DNA of 64,000 nt from Coemansia sp. RSA 487 (Eukaryota; Kickxellomycota; Kickxellomycetes; Kickxellales; Kickxellaceae): the NCBI GenBank assembly GCA_027577595.1, contig JANBRJ010000014.1:186001-250000 (forward strand), given 5' to 3'. Below the pieces are notes generated by a model that was given only the letters and a program-made list of their open reading frames with translations, did no database searches and was not told the origin of the DNA. How positions within the stretch are numbered: position 1 is the stretch's first letter; each line of letters begins with the position of its first letter. Made by a program: the position numbers and the translations under genes. Positions 29,114 to 41,500 of this stretch are shown here, piece after piece.

Positions 29114-30948
29114 TCAGTAACCTTCTGCTTTCGGTAGACTAGACCATGCGACTTCGATATTGGCACTAAAGATAGTTGACTGAGCTGTGGCTACCATTCC
29201 CGGCGCAGCACCGAACTGGTATGGCCTTACATACTTGTCAACAGTAGCTATCCCAAGTGTATCCAGCAACTTGAAAAGCATCCTAATCTGACGGCTACTG
29301 CAGCCGACATGTTTCGAAAAGGTGCTTGCCGACTGTGCTGATGCTGCTAGCTTCAGCTGACAGGCTATTCTACGCAGAAGCGCAAGACGTCTAATGGGCA
29401 GAGGGTTGATCTTTATATCGGCAGCTAGTATCCGGCAATATAGGCAAGACAACAATGGCGTGTTGAATAGACAGTCTAGCTCGTAACACTTGACATGGCA
29501 TTTACGTGTGCATTTCGAGCAAATCCACTACAATGCTTGAAATAGAAAAAAAAAATGAGCCTTGCAAAAGGTGTTCATGTTGCTGTTAATATGAACTGTA
29601 TTATCCAAGGACCAGGCTCATTTGTGATACTTGCCATTTCTTCATTGACCTTGATATAGCATTCGCAAAGGCGTTCATTCGATGGGTTTGGTTCAGTAAC
29701 CCAAGGGCTGGCGCTGTTTTCGGCATCAAGGACCACCATATTACTACATTCGTCCTTTATTTCAACCGGAATATTTTTAATGATGCATTGGCTGTCAGTA
29801 TTTGTAGCCATAAATACCAACTCTCCAGGCTCAGCATTGCTTATTAGCGCTGCAGGGACAGGACACAGCGTGCTACCTAGAGGAGGAACCTGAGCAGGCC
29901 CTTCAACACAGAGCGCTGTCAAATACACTGCTGCGCTGGCATTCTGTGTTTTTCCAACCCGTGCATTTCCGAACTGGGGCAGTGTTGAGAAGCATTTCGC
30001 CTTGCTGGAAGGTATTTGACTAAACGACTTTGGAGTATATTTTTTTGGCGTATGGACTGCAAGTGTCATTTGCACGCTTGTGGCAATAGGAGCTAGTTGG
30101 TGCTGCAAAAGTACAAGTAAATCAACCGTGTAAAGTTATTTAACAATTTGTTGAATAAATAACATCTATACGAATGATCAATAAGCATATGCAATTACTA
30201 TTTGTGTGAACTTGCCTGACAAGGGCTACATGTAAAACAAAAGCAGGCATCAGATTCAATGGTAATATCAATAGCTTTATTAGTCATATTTAACAAATCC
30301 CGGATTAGATATTGCACAATATCAGTGCTTACCTCCATCATTTGCAGCAGCGCAATGAACCTCTGTAGAAAGAAAGCAGCTTTTGTACTTGGATTCTGTG
30401 CTCCACGCTTAAGCGAAATGCTCATGTTAAACTGGAATTGAAACGTGTATAGCTCGCGAATAAATGTAGGCTTTTCTGGATACAAGGATATTCCAATAGC
30501 TAGAGACCTTATATAGCCCCTCTTAAGTGCGTCACAAGCGCCTTCCTAAACCACGGTAAACGGAGCCTGACATAAGGCAAATTAGATGTGCGTTCTAGTC
30601 ATATTAGTACACATTATTTTATAATGCATTAGTATGTAGTGTTTCGGATGTAGGCTTACAATTTGGTTCAATAGCCTGTCAGATTCTGCTGACTCGCCAT
30701 TAATTAGATGATGTGCTGCGACATCTAAGTTGAAATTGATTTTTATCCAGCAAACAAAGTTCTATTAGCAACCAGCTTTGAAATCATTTAGGTATTTTAA
30801 TAGCTACGCAGAATATACTAGCCACAAGACTAAGGGTACCTTCAAACATGACGCATCTATAGTAACTTTCGGGAAACAAGTATCTGTAGTAAGCAATTTC
30901 GTTCAAAGCGTAGAATAAAATGCGCGAGATATAGTTTGGTGAATTCAT
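29114..30948 (-). CDS. HOP1: Hop1-type meiotic chromosome axis protein (HORMA-PHD-winged helix), five exons
   Basis: Five exons joined by splice signals: 30948-30840, 30724-30660, 30545-30216, 30102-29635, 29527-29114. They give 461 residues. Introns are 115, 114, 113 and 107 bp; the first two are GT-AG, the last two GC-AG (GCAAGT donors at 30215 and 29634). The N-terminal half is a HORMA domain: YYRYLFPE, then DALKRGYIRSLAIGISLYPE and RELYTFQFQF, as in Hop1/HORMAD. Next is a PHD finger: Cys314, Cys316, Cys327, Cys330, His335, Cys338, Cys352, Cys355, completed only by splicing intron 4. A winged-helix-like segment follows (about 365-430). Hop1 loads on meiotic chromosomes and promotes interhomologue recombination. 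Presence implies a sexual cycle. No unspliced frame shows the whole protein. The start ATG is the best candidate, and a further 5' exon is possible. Confidence 0.8.
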
Positions 30949-31473
30949 ATTTGCGAATTGCTGATTCTGTCGACTGCTTTTAGGAATTAGAGATTCGATA
31001 TAGTAATGGAATGTTTGTCGGAAAATCGATAACTAAGAGAAAAGGTCATTTAGCTAATGTCAACAATATTGCTCAATAGTTATACAAAGTAAGAAAAAAG
31101 TATATTGGCAAATAGCATTAAGTGAATGCTAATTGTCGAAATTTGAGCGTATTACAATCAGATCATGTTTTCTAGAATCTTAACCTTTCCTTCTATGTTG
31201 ATTGGTATGGACTGACAGATCCGCACAAATTGCAACAAAAGAAACAACCCCACAAAGCATTGTTCCGTTGCAGTACAGTGCCAAAGCAGGACGAGGATCC
31301 CACGTCAGCGGTTCTTATGGATGAAGAAGCCACAATGAGCTGTTTGCAGTGTAATATCCATTGCCAAGATCAAGTAGTACAGTTATAAAAAGCCGTATTT
31401 TTTATTTGATAATGAACAAGGGAGGAACTTTGGTATCATCTACTCTATACCCTTATCGAAAACAGCGTGAAAG
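30949..31473. other. Intergenic region upstream of hop1
   Basis: About 525 bp, AT-rich. The hop1 frame stays open for about 25 codons above the chosen ATG up to an in-frame TAG, so the true start could differ slightly. No other coding sequence was recognised. Confidence 0.4.
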
Positions 31474-32265
31474 CTAATATTTCTTTTTTATAGGAGGCAT
31501 GTTGTATCCACACTGCTCTGATATCCAAGAAGCAAGACGAACTGAGTCAGGTATGTGGCCATAGTAGAGAATCGGTGAAAGGTGGTACTTGCTGACACTT
31601 ATCCTTTTAACCCACTCCTTGGTACATGAATTACATGCGTATTCCTTGGCTGAACCACTATTATCAAGAAGATTCGACTCCCTAGCAGTTTCTGCAGCGA
31701 ATACAGCTGCGTAGCATCCGCTATTTTGTTTCCAGGCTTTTGAGTTGCTGTCATTGTCGTCAGTTGTGACTGGCCCATTACAAACCAGCTCAGCCAGATC
31801 CCGGTCGGACCATGAAAGATACACAATATTTTTGTGCTTGTATCCCGCTGGGTCACCAGGAGTGTATTTTGATGCCAGGTTGCACTTATCCACAAAATAT
31901 CTTGAAAGCTCAACTGTTGTATTTAGGCATTCAGGCGAACATATTTGCCCGGGTGAGCTAAAATATAGCGACTTTGACGATTGGAAGCAATCTGTGTTAA
32001 ACTTTGATTTGAGTGTCACCATAGCCTGAAGGCATTTAAGCGACGAAATCGTTACATCTGGTTCAAAAGAGAGTGATGACGATGGAATTTGAATGTCCAG
32101 CTGCCCATTTTCCTTACTCCAGGGCCATTGAAGGCGCCCATTGCCTAATTGTTTGGCATTATCGTACTCTCCGAGATTATAATGCGTTGACAGTGGGTTT
32201 GGCTCTGTTGTTGCTATAGTCACTGCAACTGCGTTAAACAACACAATCAATCGATCTGGTTTCAT
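31474..32265 (-). CDS. Secreted cysteine-rich protein of unknown function
   Basis: Protein of 263 residues starting at ATG 32265. The N-terminus (MKPDRLIVLFNAVAVTIA) is a likely signal peptide with cleavage near residue 20. The mature chain has ten cysteines, an even number that suits an oxidised extracellular protein, and one NxT sequon near the fourth cysteine (ECLNTT). A cluster CNSC lies near the C-terminus. There is no membrane helix after the signal and no GPI-like tail; it ends IKKKY. The frame is open for 33 codons upstream, but no ATG occurs there. I do not recognise the family. Cell wall or secreted effector-like roles are possible but unsupported. Confidence 0.6.
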   Translation of the reverse strand: MKPDRLIVLFNAVAVTIATTEPNPLSTHYNLGEYDNAKQLGNGRLQWPWSKENGQLDIQIPSSSLSFEPDVTISSLKCLQAMVTLKSKFNTDCFQSSKSLYFSSPGQICSPECLNTTVELSRYFVDKCNLASKYTPGDPAGYKHKNIVYLSWSDRDLAELVCNGPVTTDDNDSNSKAWKQNSGCYAAVFAAETARESNLLDNSGSAKEYACNSCTKEWVKRISVSKYHLSPILYYGHIPDSVRLASWISEQCGYNMPPIKKKY

Positions 32266-32770
32266 TGATACTATGCTAATTATCTTTTGTTGAGTAGTCA
32301 GAAATGGTTTATTATTAAACAATAGCAACCGAGAATCCAAAATAAATACCTTCAAAAGTGACAAGTTGTTTTTATAAAGCTATTGCCCTTGAAGCAGCTA
32401 ATAAACTAGCCATGTTCCAAGGTTTTTTAGCACATGCCCTATCGGGTAGTAATTGTGCATCTTTGCTTGCAGCAAATAAAGAGTTATTAATAATAAAAAG
32501 CAATAAAACACACACCATACCGAGTTAAACAGTAGAGAATGCTGGATGAGAGTATATGCCAAATGTCAAAATTTTGAAAATAAAGCTGGATCAAATTAGC
32601 ATATTAATAACTTTAAAAAGTTTAAACTTTTATTGGAGTAGAGACAATATGAAGGATGCAAATGTTTCCAGAAGCACATTGTTGATTCAGTTGAAATGTA
32701 AATATTTAAATGAAAAATAAAAAAAGTCACTAGAAAAAAGCTAAATTTATATCTGTACTATCTTTCCCAA
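32266..32770. other. Intergenic region, secreted protein / acyl-CoA synthetase 1
   Basis: About 500 bp of very AT-rich sequence between two leftward genes. Nothing coding was recognised. Confidence 0.4.
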
Positions 32771-34882
32771 CTAGAATTTGACCACATCTAGAATAATCTT
32801 CCATGTTTCATTCTTGACGCCAATGTCCTCAATAGTCGCGGGTGTTCCAATCGGGCAGTTATCCTGAGTAAACAATGTTTCGGAATCCGAGCGGCTTTTG
32901 CTGACAGTATCAATCATCATGCGTATCATCTTGCGAAGGATCTTACCACTGCGTGTCTTTGGCAGACGATCAACAAACACAACGTTCTCTGCATAGAGCG
33001 AAACAATAGGGCCGACACGCGTACGAGCAAGCTGTACAAGATCTTTCTTTATCTGTTCGGTCGGAACACGGGGCGGGTTGAACCTGAGTGCAGCAAGAAC
33101 CATTGGCACACGACCTTTGAGAGCGCATGGACGCGAAACAACACAGCACTCTGCTATCTCGGGGTGGTTGAATATTACTTCTTCGATCGAACTAGTGGAC
33201 AGCCGGTGGGCAGCTACTTTGATCACATCGTCTGTGCGCGACAGTATGTGCACGTATCCTTCGCTATCTACCATGCCTGTGTCGCCTGTGTCGTAGTAGC
33301 CCGGGTAGCGCTTAAAGTAAGCTTCGTGGAATCTCTGGTCGTCCTTCCAGAGCGTGGTAATGAAACCGGGGGGAAGTGGGAGCTTGGCAACAATGTTCCC
33401 GACCTCTTCACGCTCGGCAAACTCGGGGCTGTCATCGATTCCGTCGTCCTCGTCAAGGTCCTCTTTTACCCGAATCACGCGCAGATCGCAGCCTGGAAGC
33501 ATGAGCCCGGCGCTGCCATACTTTATAGGCGCAACGCTGGACCCGCTGTCGCCATACCCAATACAAATACCCGTCATAGGCGAGCCGCTTTCTGTCTGCC
33601 ACCAGTTGTCGCTGACAACGTTGCATATCTCGGAACCACACGCAATGGTAGGCTTGTCGGCCGGTGGATGGCGTCCGGTGATTGTGGATATCCACCAGCG
33701 GTGGATCTCTGGAGTACACCGCTCGCCTGCCAGAAACAGACCACGCATGTGCGTTAGATCGTATTTGGCACGGAAAAGACCCTCGGGGTCCGCGCGACGA
33801 AGGACCACAACAACCGTTGGCGCACACAGGAAGACGCGCACCTCGTGCTGGCTGAACACGCGGTAAAGCTGCCCAGCATCGGGGGTGCCGACGGGCTTTC
33901 CTTCAAACAAAACGGTTTTGCTCCCATTCAGCAGCGGGCCGTATGCTGCGTAGGAGTGGCCGAGTGTCCAGCCAAAGTCGCTGAAAGTAAACATGGTTTC
34001 TCCAGGCTGCAGCCCGTACATGTAGCGCTGGGCGTATAGCAGCGCCACCACATGCGGACCCGAAGGCCGCACGATTCCCTTGGGCATCCCCGTCGTTCCG
34101 CTTGTGTAGAGCATGTACAGTGGGTGGTTCGACTCGACCGTCTCGCAATCGATTCCATCGGCTTCGTGCGCAGCTCTTGCGATCTCGGTGTCCCAGTAGT
34201 ACTCGCCCTTTTCCTCGTCCAGCGGCACACGGAGCTGCTCGCGCTGCAGAATAATGGTTGACTGTGGCTTGTATCCGGCCAACGCTATTGCTTCATCCAG
34301 AAGCGGCTTGTAGGGCACTATTTTGGTCTTGCTCTCAAGGCCGCAGGTATTGCTGAGGATGACCCGAGGCTTGCAGTCCTGGATGCGCTTGCCCAGCTCC
34401 GCCGGCGCAAAGCCCCCAAACACCACGGAATGGATGGCGCCGAGACGTGCGCACGCAAGCATTGCCACAAGCGTCTGCGGAACCATCGCCATGTACAGAA
34501 GCACGGTGTCGCCGCTCAGAACGCCGTGGCGCCTAAGCACGCTTGCAAACGCCTTGACCTCGCGCAGAAGCTCGCTGTAAGTGAAGCTCTTTACAGTATC
34601 GGACACTGGCGAATCGTATATAAGCGCGACCTGGTCTCCGCGTCCACTCAACACATGTCTGTCGACCGCGTTGTAGCATACATTGAGTCTGCCGTCTGGA
34701 AACCATAACGCCCTATGCATTTTGCCTTCGCCTGGATTGTCAATAGCAATGGTTGGTTTCTTGTCCCAGTCGACAAGATCCAATGCGTGTTTAATCCAAA
34801 AGCCATGCGGATCCTCAAGCGAGTGTTTGTGCTGCTCTGTCTGCTGCAGCTCTCCTGGCGTGTTGTGAGCTGTGGATCCCAT
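32771..34882 (-). CDS. Acetyl/propionyl-CoA synthetase, ACSS3-like, cytosolic-type
   Basis: This 703-residue ANL-superfamily enzyme makes short-chain acyl-CoA from acid, ATP and CoA through an acyl-adenylate. The P-loop-like A3 motif YTSGTTGMPKGI is at 259-270. The acetyl-CoA synthetase W-W-Q-T-E motif is present (NVVSDNWWQTESGSP), as are YYDTGDTG and the catalytic lysine of LPKTRSGK (Lys647). RALWFPDGRLNVCYNAVDRH near the start is typical of ACSS3/PrpE-like propionyl-CoA synthetases rather than Acs1/2. The N-terminus (MGSTAHNTPGELQQ) has no mitochondrial presequence. A paralogue with a presequence lies at 58193-60490. The likely role is propionate or acetate activation. Confidence 0.9.
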   Translation of the reverse strand: MGSTAHNTPGELQQTEQHKHSLEDPHGFWIKHALDLVDWDKKPTIAIDNPGEGKMHRALWFPDGRLNVCYNAVDRHVLSGRGDQVALIYDSPVSDTVKSFTYSELLREVKAFASVLRRHGVLSGDTVLLYMAMVPQTLVAMLACARLGAIHSVVFGGFAPAELGKRIQDCKPRVILSNTCGLESKTKIVPYKPLLDEAIALAGYKPQSTIILQREQLRVPLDEEKGEYYWDTEIARAAHEADGIDCETVESNHPLYMLYTSGTTGMPKGIVRPSGPHVVALLYAQRYMYGLQPGETMFTFSDFGWTLGHSYAAYGPLLNGSKTVLFEGKPVGTPDAGQLYRVFSQHEVRVFLCAPTVVVVLRRADPEGLFRAKYDLTHMRGLFLAGERCTPEIHRWWISTITGRHPPADKPTIACGSEICNVVSDNWWQTESGSPMTGICIGYGDSGSSVAPIKYGSAGLMLPGCDLRVIRVKEDLDEDDGIDDSPEFAEREEVGNIVAKLPLPPGFITTLWKDDQRFHEAYFKRYPGYYDTGDTGMVDSEGYVHILSRTDDVIKVAAHRLSTSSIEEVIFNHPEIAECCVVSRPCALKGRVPMVLAALRFNPPRVPTEQIKKDLVQLARTRVGPIVSLYAENVVFVDRLPKTRSGKILRKMIRMMIDTVSKSRSDSETLFTQDNCPIGTPATIEDIGVKNETWKIILDVVKF

Positions 34883-35514
34883 TGCTGTATCAAAGTAAAA
34901 GAAAAAGGGAAGGCGATAAATGCCAAAAACTGCTTCGCTGGAGACAAAGGAAAGAGAAAGAGCTAAAGTAATGAAGTACTCACCAGGGCAGACGCAGGCA
35001 CAATACGCAACGCTTTATACCAAGTAGCTGCGTGGCCGCATTATTGCAGCTACTTCACACATATCCCCATTCCCACTTGCACATTCAGAGACTGGTTTAG
35101 CAGCCTTAGGAAAATTACACAGCGCCTCGCTAGATTTAATACAGCCAGGAAAAAAGCATGCCTGCAAATGTAACGCAAGAAAAGGGGCTGGCTTGTGAGA
35201 GAAACAAGGTGCGTTTGCGTCTGCGTGGCGTCGCATTCGTTTGAAACCCAGCTCGACAATGCCAACACATAAAACATACAATTGTTCCCAGAAGAGCTTT
35301 AGCTGTGTTGAAAAATAAAATAAAAATAAAAACGTCCTGGCTTTTTGCGTTGCGTTTTGAATCATCTTCAAAGGGGTTGACGAAAATTTGTGGCAAATGT
35401 TATCTTTTTCATTCAAACGAATAGCACAAATGCTGCATTTAACCGCTCAATCTACCTTCAACATAGAACTGGACAAAAGCCGATGAACCAAAGATAAGGC
35501 TGCTCACAAACTAG
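34883..35514. other. Intergenic region, acyl-CoA synthetase 1 / UTP20
   Basis: About 630 bp between two leftward genes. No coding sequence was recognised. The left part should hold the synthetase promoter and the right part the UTP20 3' end. Confidence 0.4.
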
Positions 35515-38500
35515 CTAGGACATGCCGCCATGCGGTGCTTTCTTGACCACAAACCGGATCTTCTTGCGTGCAGCCTCGCTGTTGCGCCCCTTGACGTTGC
35601 GCTTGTACGAAACGTGCTTCTTGTGCTTCTGCCTGGCATGCAGCTCGGGGTCAGCCACAGCAAGCACCTTGCGTTTCTCACGCCTCTCGTACCGACGGCC
35701 CTGCACATCGCTCTGCACCTTGTTCAGCACAGCAGTGAAGGCGGTGACGCCAATGCGGTTCTGCGCAAGCTTGATGATCTCGCTAGCTAGCGCCTTGATC
35801 TCAGCAAGCTGCTCTGCAGGCTCCTTTGTCTGTCCGTTGGGCAGAACCACGGGATGCATCGGCATCTGCTCGTCGTCGGCCGTGCGGTACAGAATGGACA
35901 CCATTGGCGTGATGTACTCTTTGCGCGCAAGCAGTGGCGGAGGCAGAGACGAGATGATTGCTGCGAGCCACCTGAAGCAGTACGTCCTCCTGCTTGTAGA
36001 GCCACGGCCGCGGATAAGCTCTGTCCGCCCAATGGCGCAGACTCGTTTGATGAGCCAGAGTAGGCTGTGCTCCTTGGAAATGCCTTTCTTGGTGCCATCG
36101 TCGGCGGCTTCCTCATCTTCCTCCTCATTTCCCTCGCCCTCCGAAATGCCGTCGCCGTCTTCAGTCCGGGCGCCTGAATCCCCGCTGCCATCGATAACGC
36201 TCTGCGGGACGCATGCAAGGAAGCACTTGGCAATAAAGTACATGTTCTTGACAACCTGGTTGCCAAGCTCTTCGGAGAGATAGCGGCTCCCGAGCTGCAC
36301 AGTAGAGCTGTGGACTATCGTGCGAAGCCTGACAGGAGACATAAGGACGTACTTTGGTGTCCCAGCATACTTCTGGACATCCCATTCAGGTGTCTGCATG
36401 GTCTCGCTGTCCGCCAGCTCTTGGGGTTCAGGCTCGGGGTCTGCTGCCAGAACCCATGTGGGATCGGCGTTCGACGCATACATGCCAAAGATCCTGGCAG
36501 CCGAGAGACGCACCCACGCATGCGGGTGTGTGAGATGGCGGATCGCAAGCATCCAGATCCGCGACTGGCCATCGCTTCCAAACATCAGCTGGGGCATTGC
36601 CTTGCAAAGCCGGCCAAAAGAGTTCAGCGCCATATACGCGGTCTCCCAGTACGCCAGCGCGTCTTCCTGAGAGCTGTCGCCGCTATGTAGCTCGGCCGCA
36701 GTCTTTTCCAAATCCTCAATCGCATTGATGCTTCCGTTATTGCCGGCATTGATTTGCATTTCGGCCTCCTTCCACGTCTTCAAGGACACGCTGAGCGCTG
36801 CATCGATTGTGGAAAGGAACTGGGGCAGACGCTTGGCAAACCTTTCGCCAAGAGGCTCGATGATGATGCCGTAGCACTGCAACGAGGCGCGCCCGAGCTC
36901 GCGCATCTTCAGTCGCTGGACCCTGCCCTCCGCAGCCTCCCTTTCGTCGCCCGAAGCAAGGCCCTTGGGCGGCTCCAAGCTGTTGGAAATGCCCGCCGAC
37001 CACTGGTCAAGCAGGATCCACACGCGCGCAAGACGCTGATGGTCAAAGCGCCTAACCAGCACCGGAAGAAGGTGGCTGGCCATCTCTCTGCATTTCGCGC
37101 TCTCGTCCTTGGCGATGATTAGAACGAGCCCCAGGAAGAACGGCTCAGCGGCGTTCGGCAGGAGAATACCGTCCACAAAGCGATCGATGATCACGCCCAT
37201 TACCTCCAGTGCACTGGTACGCCCGCTTTCAAACTCGTAGCTTGTTGCGTTCTGCACAATAAAGCTCATCGCATTAGTCAGGCGCTTCTCGCCAAGCGGG
37301 TAGTCCATCAGGAACTGGAACCACGTCAGCCGACACAGCTCGCGTGCATTGCTTGCCTGAGCTGTAATCATCAGCTCGCGGATCGTGTCCAGCAGCGTGT
37401 AAAGGCTGTCAACAATCATGCGCCGTGTCAGGATGGCTCGGATGAGATTGAACGCTGTTCCCTGACGCTCGGGCTCCTCGATATCCGGCCGAATAAAGTC
37501 GATGAGATCACGGAGCTGGTTCTCGCCAAGAAGCGCGTTCTTTGACACGTGCTTGTTTTGCGGCTGGCCGCTCTTCTTGCCCTTGTTCTTGGATCCTCCG
37601 TTGCCCGCCGTCGTCTCTGGAAGCTCGATGGGCTTGTAGTCCTCCATAAGCTTCTCGGCACTCTTGGATCGCAGCAGCGACGCCAAAAGCTTGAAACAGC
37701 TCTGGATCATGTCAGAGTCTGTGGATGACGCCTGGCGGAAGATCGTAAACAAGCGCCGGATCACCACCGGAATGCCCGCTGGAATCGACGGCAGCGGAAG
37801 CCGCACCAGAATTGTCCAGATCTTGCAGCAGATGGTAATAATCGAGTTGTAGCGCGAGTACAGGCCGTTTCCAGCAAGATCGACAAACGGATCTATCATG
37901 CCAAGGATCTCGACATCGCCAACATCAAAGCGGTTGCGCCTCAGACCGTGGTGCATGATATCCAGACCAAACTGAACAAAGCGATGGGCGTTTGCCTGGA
38001 GGTAGTCGCGCTTGGCAAGGACGTCTGTGCGCTTTACGTACACGGTCGCCCCATCCTCCACAGTAGGCTTCAGGCGCGCCTTCCGCTCAGCAGTCTGCTG
38101 ATCTTGCACCGTGTCCTTGGCTGATTTGGTCGACATCGCCAGATACTGGTTGATGATGTTGTAGCTAAACACCAGCACGTTTTTCGGGCTGTAGGTCCTA
38201 TTGCGGTTCAAGCCGACGCTGATATGGCGGAGCACATTGTCAACGGCCTTTGTGCGCTTGGGCGTATCCGTCTCGCTCAAGATATCGCGAAGAGGAGCAA
38301 GCATTGGACGCACGTTCTCAAAGGTCGTGATTGACGCAAGGATCTCAAAGCAATCAGGACCGTGGTGGACCTTTGCCTCCCTCATCTTGGTCGTCCATTC
38401 CTCGGCATCCTTATCCTCCGCATGCTTGCCAAATATATCTTGCATCAAAATGCTAACAATGGGATTCAACGTATAGTCCAGGTCGCCCACATTGACCTGG

Positions 38501-41500
38501 CCACGTATCTCCTTTAGCAGCGTATAGATCGTATACGCGAGGACGTGCTTCTGCGAGTCGCGCGTCAAGCTTGCACTCAGCTCCTTGACCAGGAAGCCAA
38601 AGAATGGCGCGCCAAGGAACTTTGCAATCCGAATAAGCGTGTCGCGCGTTGCGTTGCGTGCTACCTGCGACCGCGCACGAAGCATGTTGCAGATTGTTGT
38701 CAGCACACCAGGCAGCTGCGCATTCATGGTCGCCACAGGCAACGCCGTCATAAGCCTGACCATTGCCATGGCCACGGGTGCGCGCAATGCCATGCTTTTC
38801 TCGTCGACATCAGTGACCTTCTTTTTCAGCATGGGAAGCAGGTGGTTCACAACTGAATCGAGAACATTCTCATCGTGCGTGTTTTTGGAAACCAGCGCTG
38901 CCTGCTTAGCTGCAGCAGAATCATCGTCTTCGTTATCCGCCGCGAGCAGGCCGGATCCTGGAGCTGCTGTGTCGCTGGGCTGCTGCTGCTGTCTTACCAA
39001 GCGCCCGAGATTATCGACCTTAACGCTTCGCAGATCAAAGTGGAAGTTGTCGAGCAGCGCAAGGATGAGACGAGTCAATCGCTTTTCAAGTGGGGGTGAC
39101 TTCTTTATCAGCTCAATGTACTTGCGAATGGCACTGTTGTATTGTGACCAGGGAAGCACAGCGCCGATAACGCCGATGGTGCTGATAGCTTCATTAGCAA
39201 GATCATGGACAACCGTGCTGTTATCCGCAAGCGCCCAGTTCTCCAGTAACGGCATGAATATCGTGCGAATGTTTGCCGGAGAAATAGGTGACATACCCTG
39301 GGTGCCAAAATTGAGTGGATTAAGCACTTCAATCGCAGACTCGGTTTTTCCTTGCTTGGCTTTTCTGCCATTAGCATTCGACTCGGCGCCCTCGGCGTCT
39401 TCCTCTGCCAAAGGCTCTGCGCCATCCTCATCGTCTACATCCATCGCTGCATCCTCGTTCATTGTGGAGGCATTGGCAGAATCGGTAATAAGCGCACGGA
39501 AGCGCCGAACAGCACGCAAGCGCCTATGGAGCTGGATGTGGACAATGTTGTAGAAGAAATTAGCCTCCTCGTCTCTGCTTTCCAGGACAGTAAGATCGCG
39601 CAGCTGGTCAAAGTATTCGGCGCACTCGCGGACCACTCTACGCAAAATAGCTAGGAATTCGTTCCGTATAATCTCTTCCTTCGACGCCAAAGCATATTTG
39701 ATTGCTGGCATCACAACGCTAATAAGCTTGTGGCCCAACAATTGCGTCTCTGCAGACTCCTTGTCCTCCTGGTAAGCCTGAGACACGCGTGTGATATAGC
39801 GGGAAATGCCAAACGCCGCGTTGGATCTGATCGACATCTCGTCTCGGTCCTGTGCAAAGTACGTGAGGTTGTGTAGGATCGGCGTCCACGCGGTCGCATC
39901 GAGCAGCTCAGCATTGTTCCACAGCTCTTCGTTAAGACGACCATAGGCGGACAGACGTCTGTCAAAGTCGGGCTCGCCAATTCGGGCTGTAGAATACGAA
40001 TTGATATCCTCTACAAGCATGGCTGCGGCTTCCAGTGGCGTGGGCTTGGCTGCTGTGCTCTGCGTGCCCTGCCGAGCACGGTCGATTTGCGCAAGGGTGA
40101 AGAGAATGCTCGAGAGGGTGACGCGGGCAGTGTCCAGGTGGATCCGGCCAAAGCACGCGGATATGGTATCCAAGTATGCCGCTGCTGCCCTCTCGTATTC
40201 AACACCCGAAAGCGTGCTTGTTTCGGGGCCAAGAACAAGCGAAATGAACCGCTGCATGACTTGCAGCACATCTCCCTTGGTATGCTCCGGAACGGCGCTG
40301 TTTGGGCGCTTGAGCGTGGGGATCAGCAGATCCAAAAGCGCCTTTGCATCGTCGGTCTGCTTAGTAGCATACTCTGAAATCCGCGATAGGATGTGGATTT
40401 GTCGCACAACAACGCTGCTCCTACCCATTTGAACCGACCCGCTTTTAGTTTGCTGCATCATGCCGTTAAAGCAGGTACGCATGTGAGATAGGAGCTGCGA
40501 CACATGGCTCTGGATCGTAGTTCTAACAAGCGCAGCGCATTTCTTGGCATCGTTTGCATCAAGCAGATTCCTGCCAGCTGCGCTGTCTGCATCGTAATCA
40601 AGGAAGGCTTGCAGCACATCCAAGACAAGCGTGACGACTTTAGGCTGGACCTTAGGAGCAACAAGAATATCAAACAGCATCCGCATAGCCAACGGGTTGT
40701 ATTCAGCCAGGTAGGAAAAGTACATTGGCGTGAGCGACCAGGACTTGAAGAGCAGCAGCAGAGCAGAGCTGTTTTGAGTGTTCTCGCGGCTGAGATTGTC
40801 GATTCGAGGATCAATCACAACTTCGTAGATGGAAGAAATGTACGGGGTAAAGTCGAATGACGGTGGCTGCAATGCAAACATGTCGGTCAAGCACTTGACA
40901 GCCAGATGACGAATACTCCGCGCCATTCCTTTGCGGTAGACAATGTTTTTGCGCAACTTCGCAACGTCATTTACACCGCTGGAAGCCGCTACAGCCGCAT
41001 TGCCGCTATCATCAGCATTTGCTGGATCTTCCACTTCTTGATCATAGCTCTCCTCAAGATCACTCTCATCGCTGGCCACCGATTCTTCGTTATCGTCCAG
41101 TTTGTTTTTGTCATCTTCGTCGTCGGCTTCCATTTTGTCTTCTGCAAGCTCCCTAAGCTCATCGTTAGCAATGTCGAGCTGTCTTTGCGCAAGCCTAATC
41201 GAGCTCAGCAGAATTGTAAGCGCCTCGTGGAAGACTGGCACCGCTTTGAAGCCAAGCTGCTTGATCATCTCGGCAAGCAAGTAGAAAAACGATAGCTGCG
41301 TCTTTTGCGGCACATCCTCCATAGCAAAACTAGAGTCCAGAGAAGCGCCTACGCTGATTGTACTGGAAATGTCAGTGTTCTGACTGCTGCTATCCTCATC
41401 GACGTCCATAGCTACGTCGCTGGCCTCGCAATCGCCAGTCTCTTCTTCAGTGTAAGAAAGAGAGAACAGCTCAGAGTTATCGCCAGCAAGACGCTCCTGC

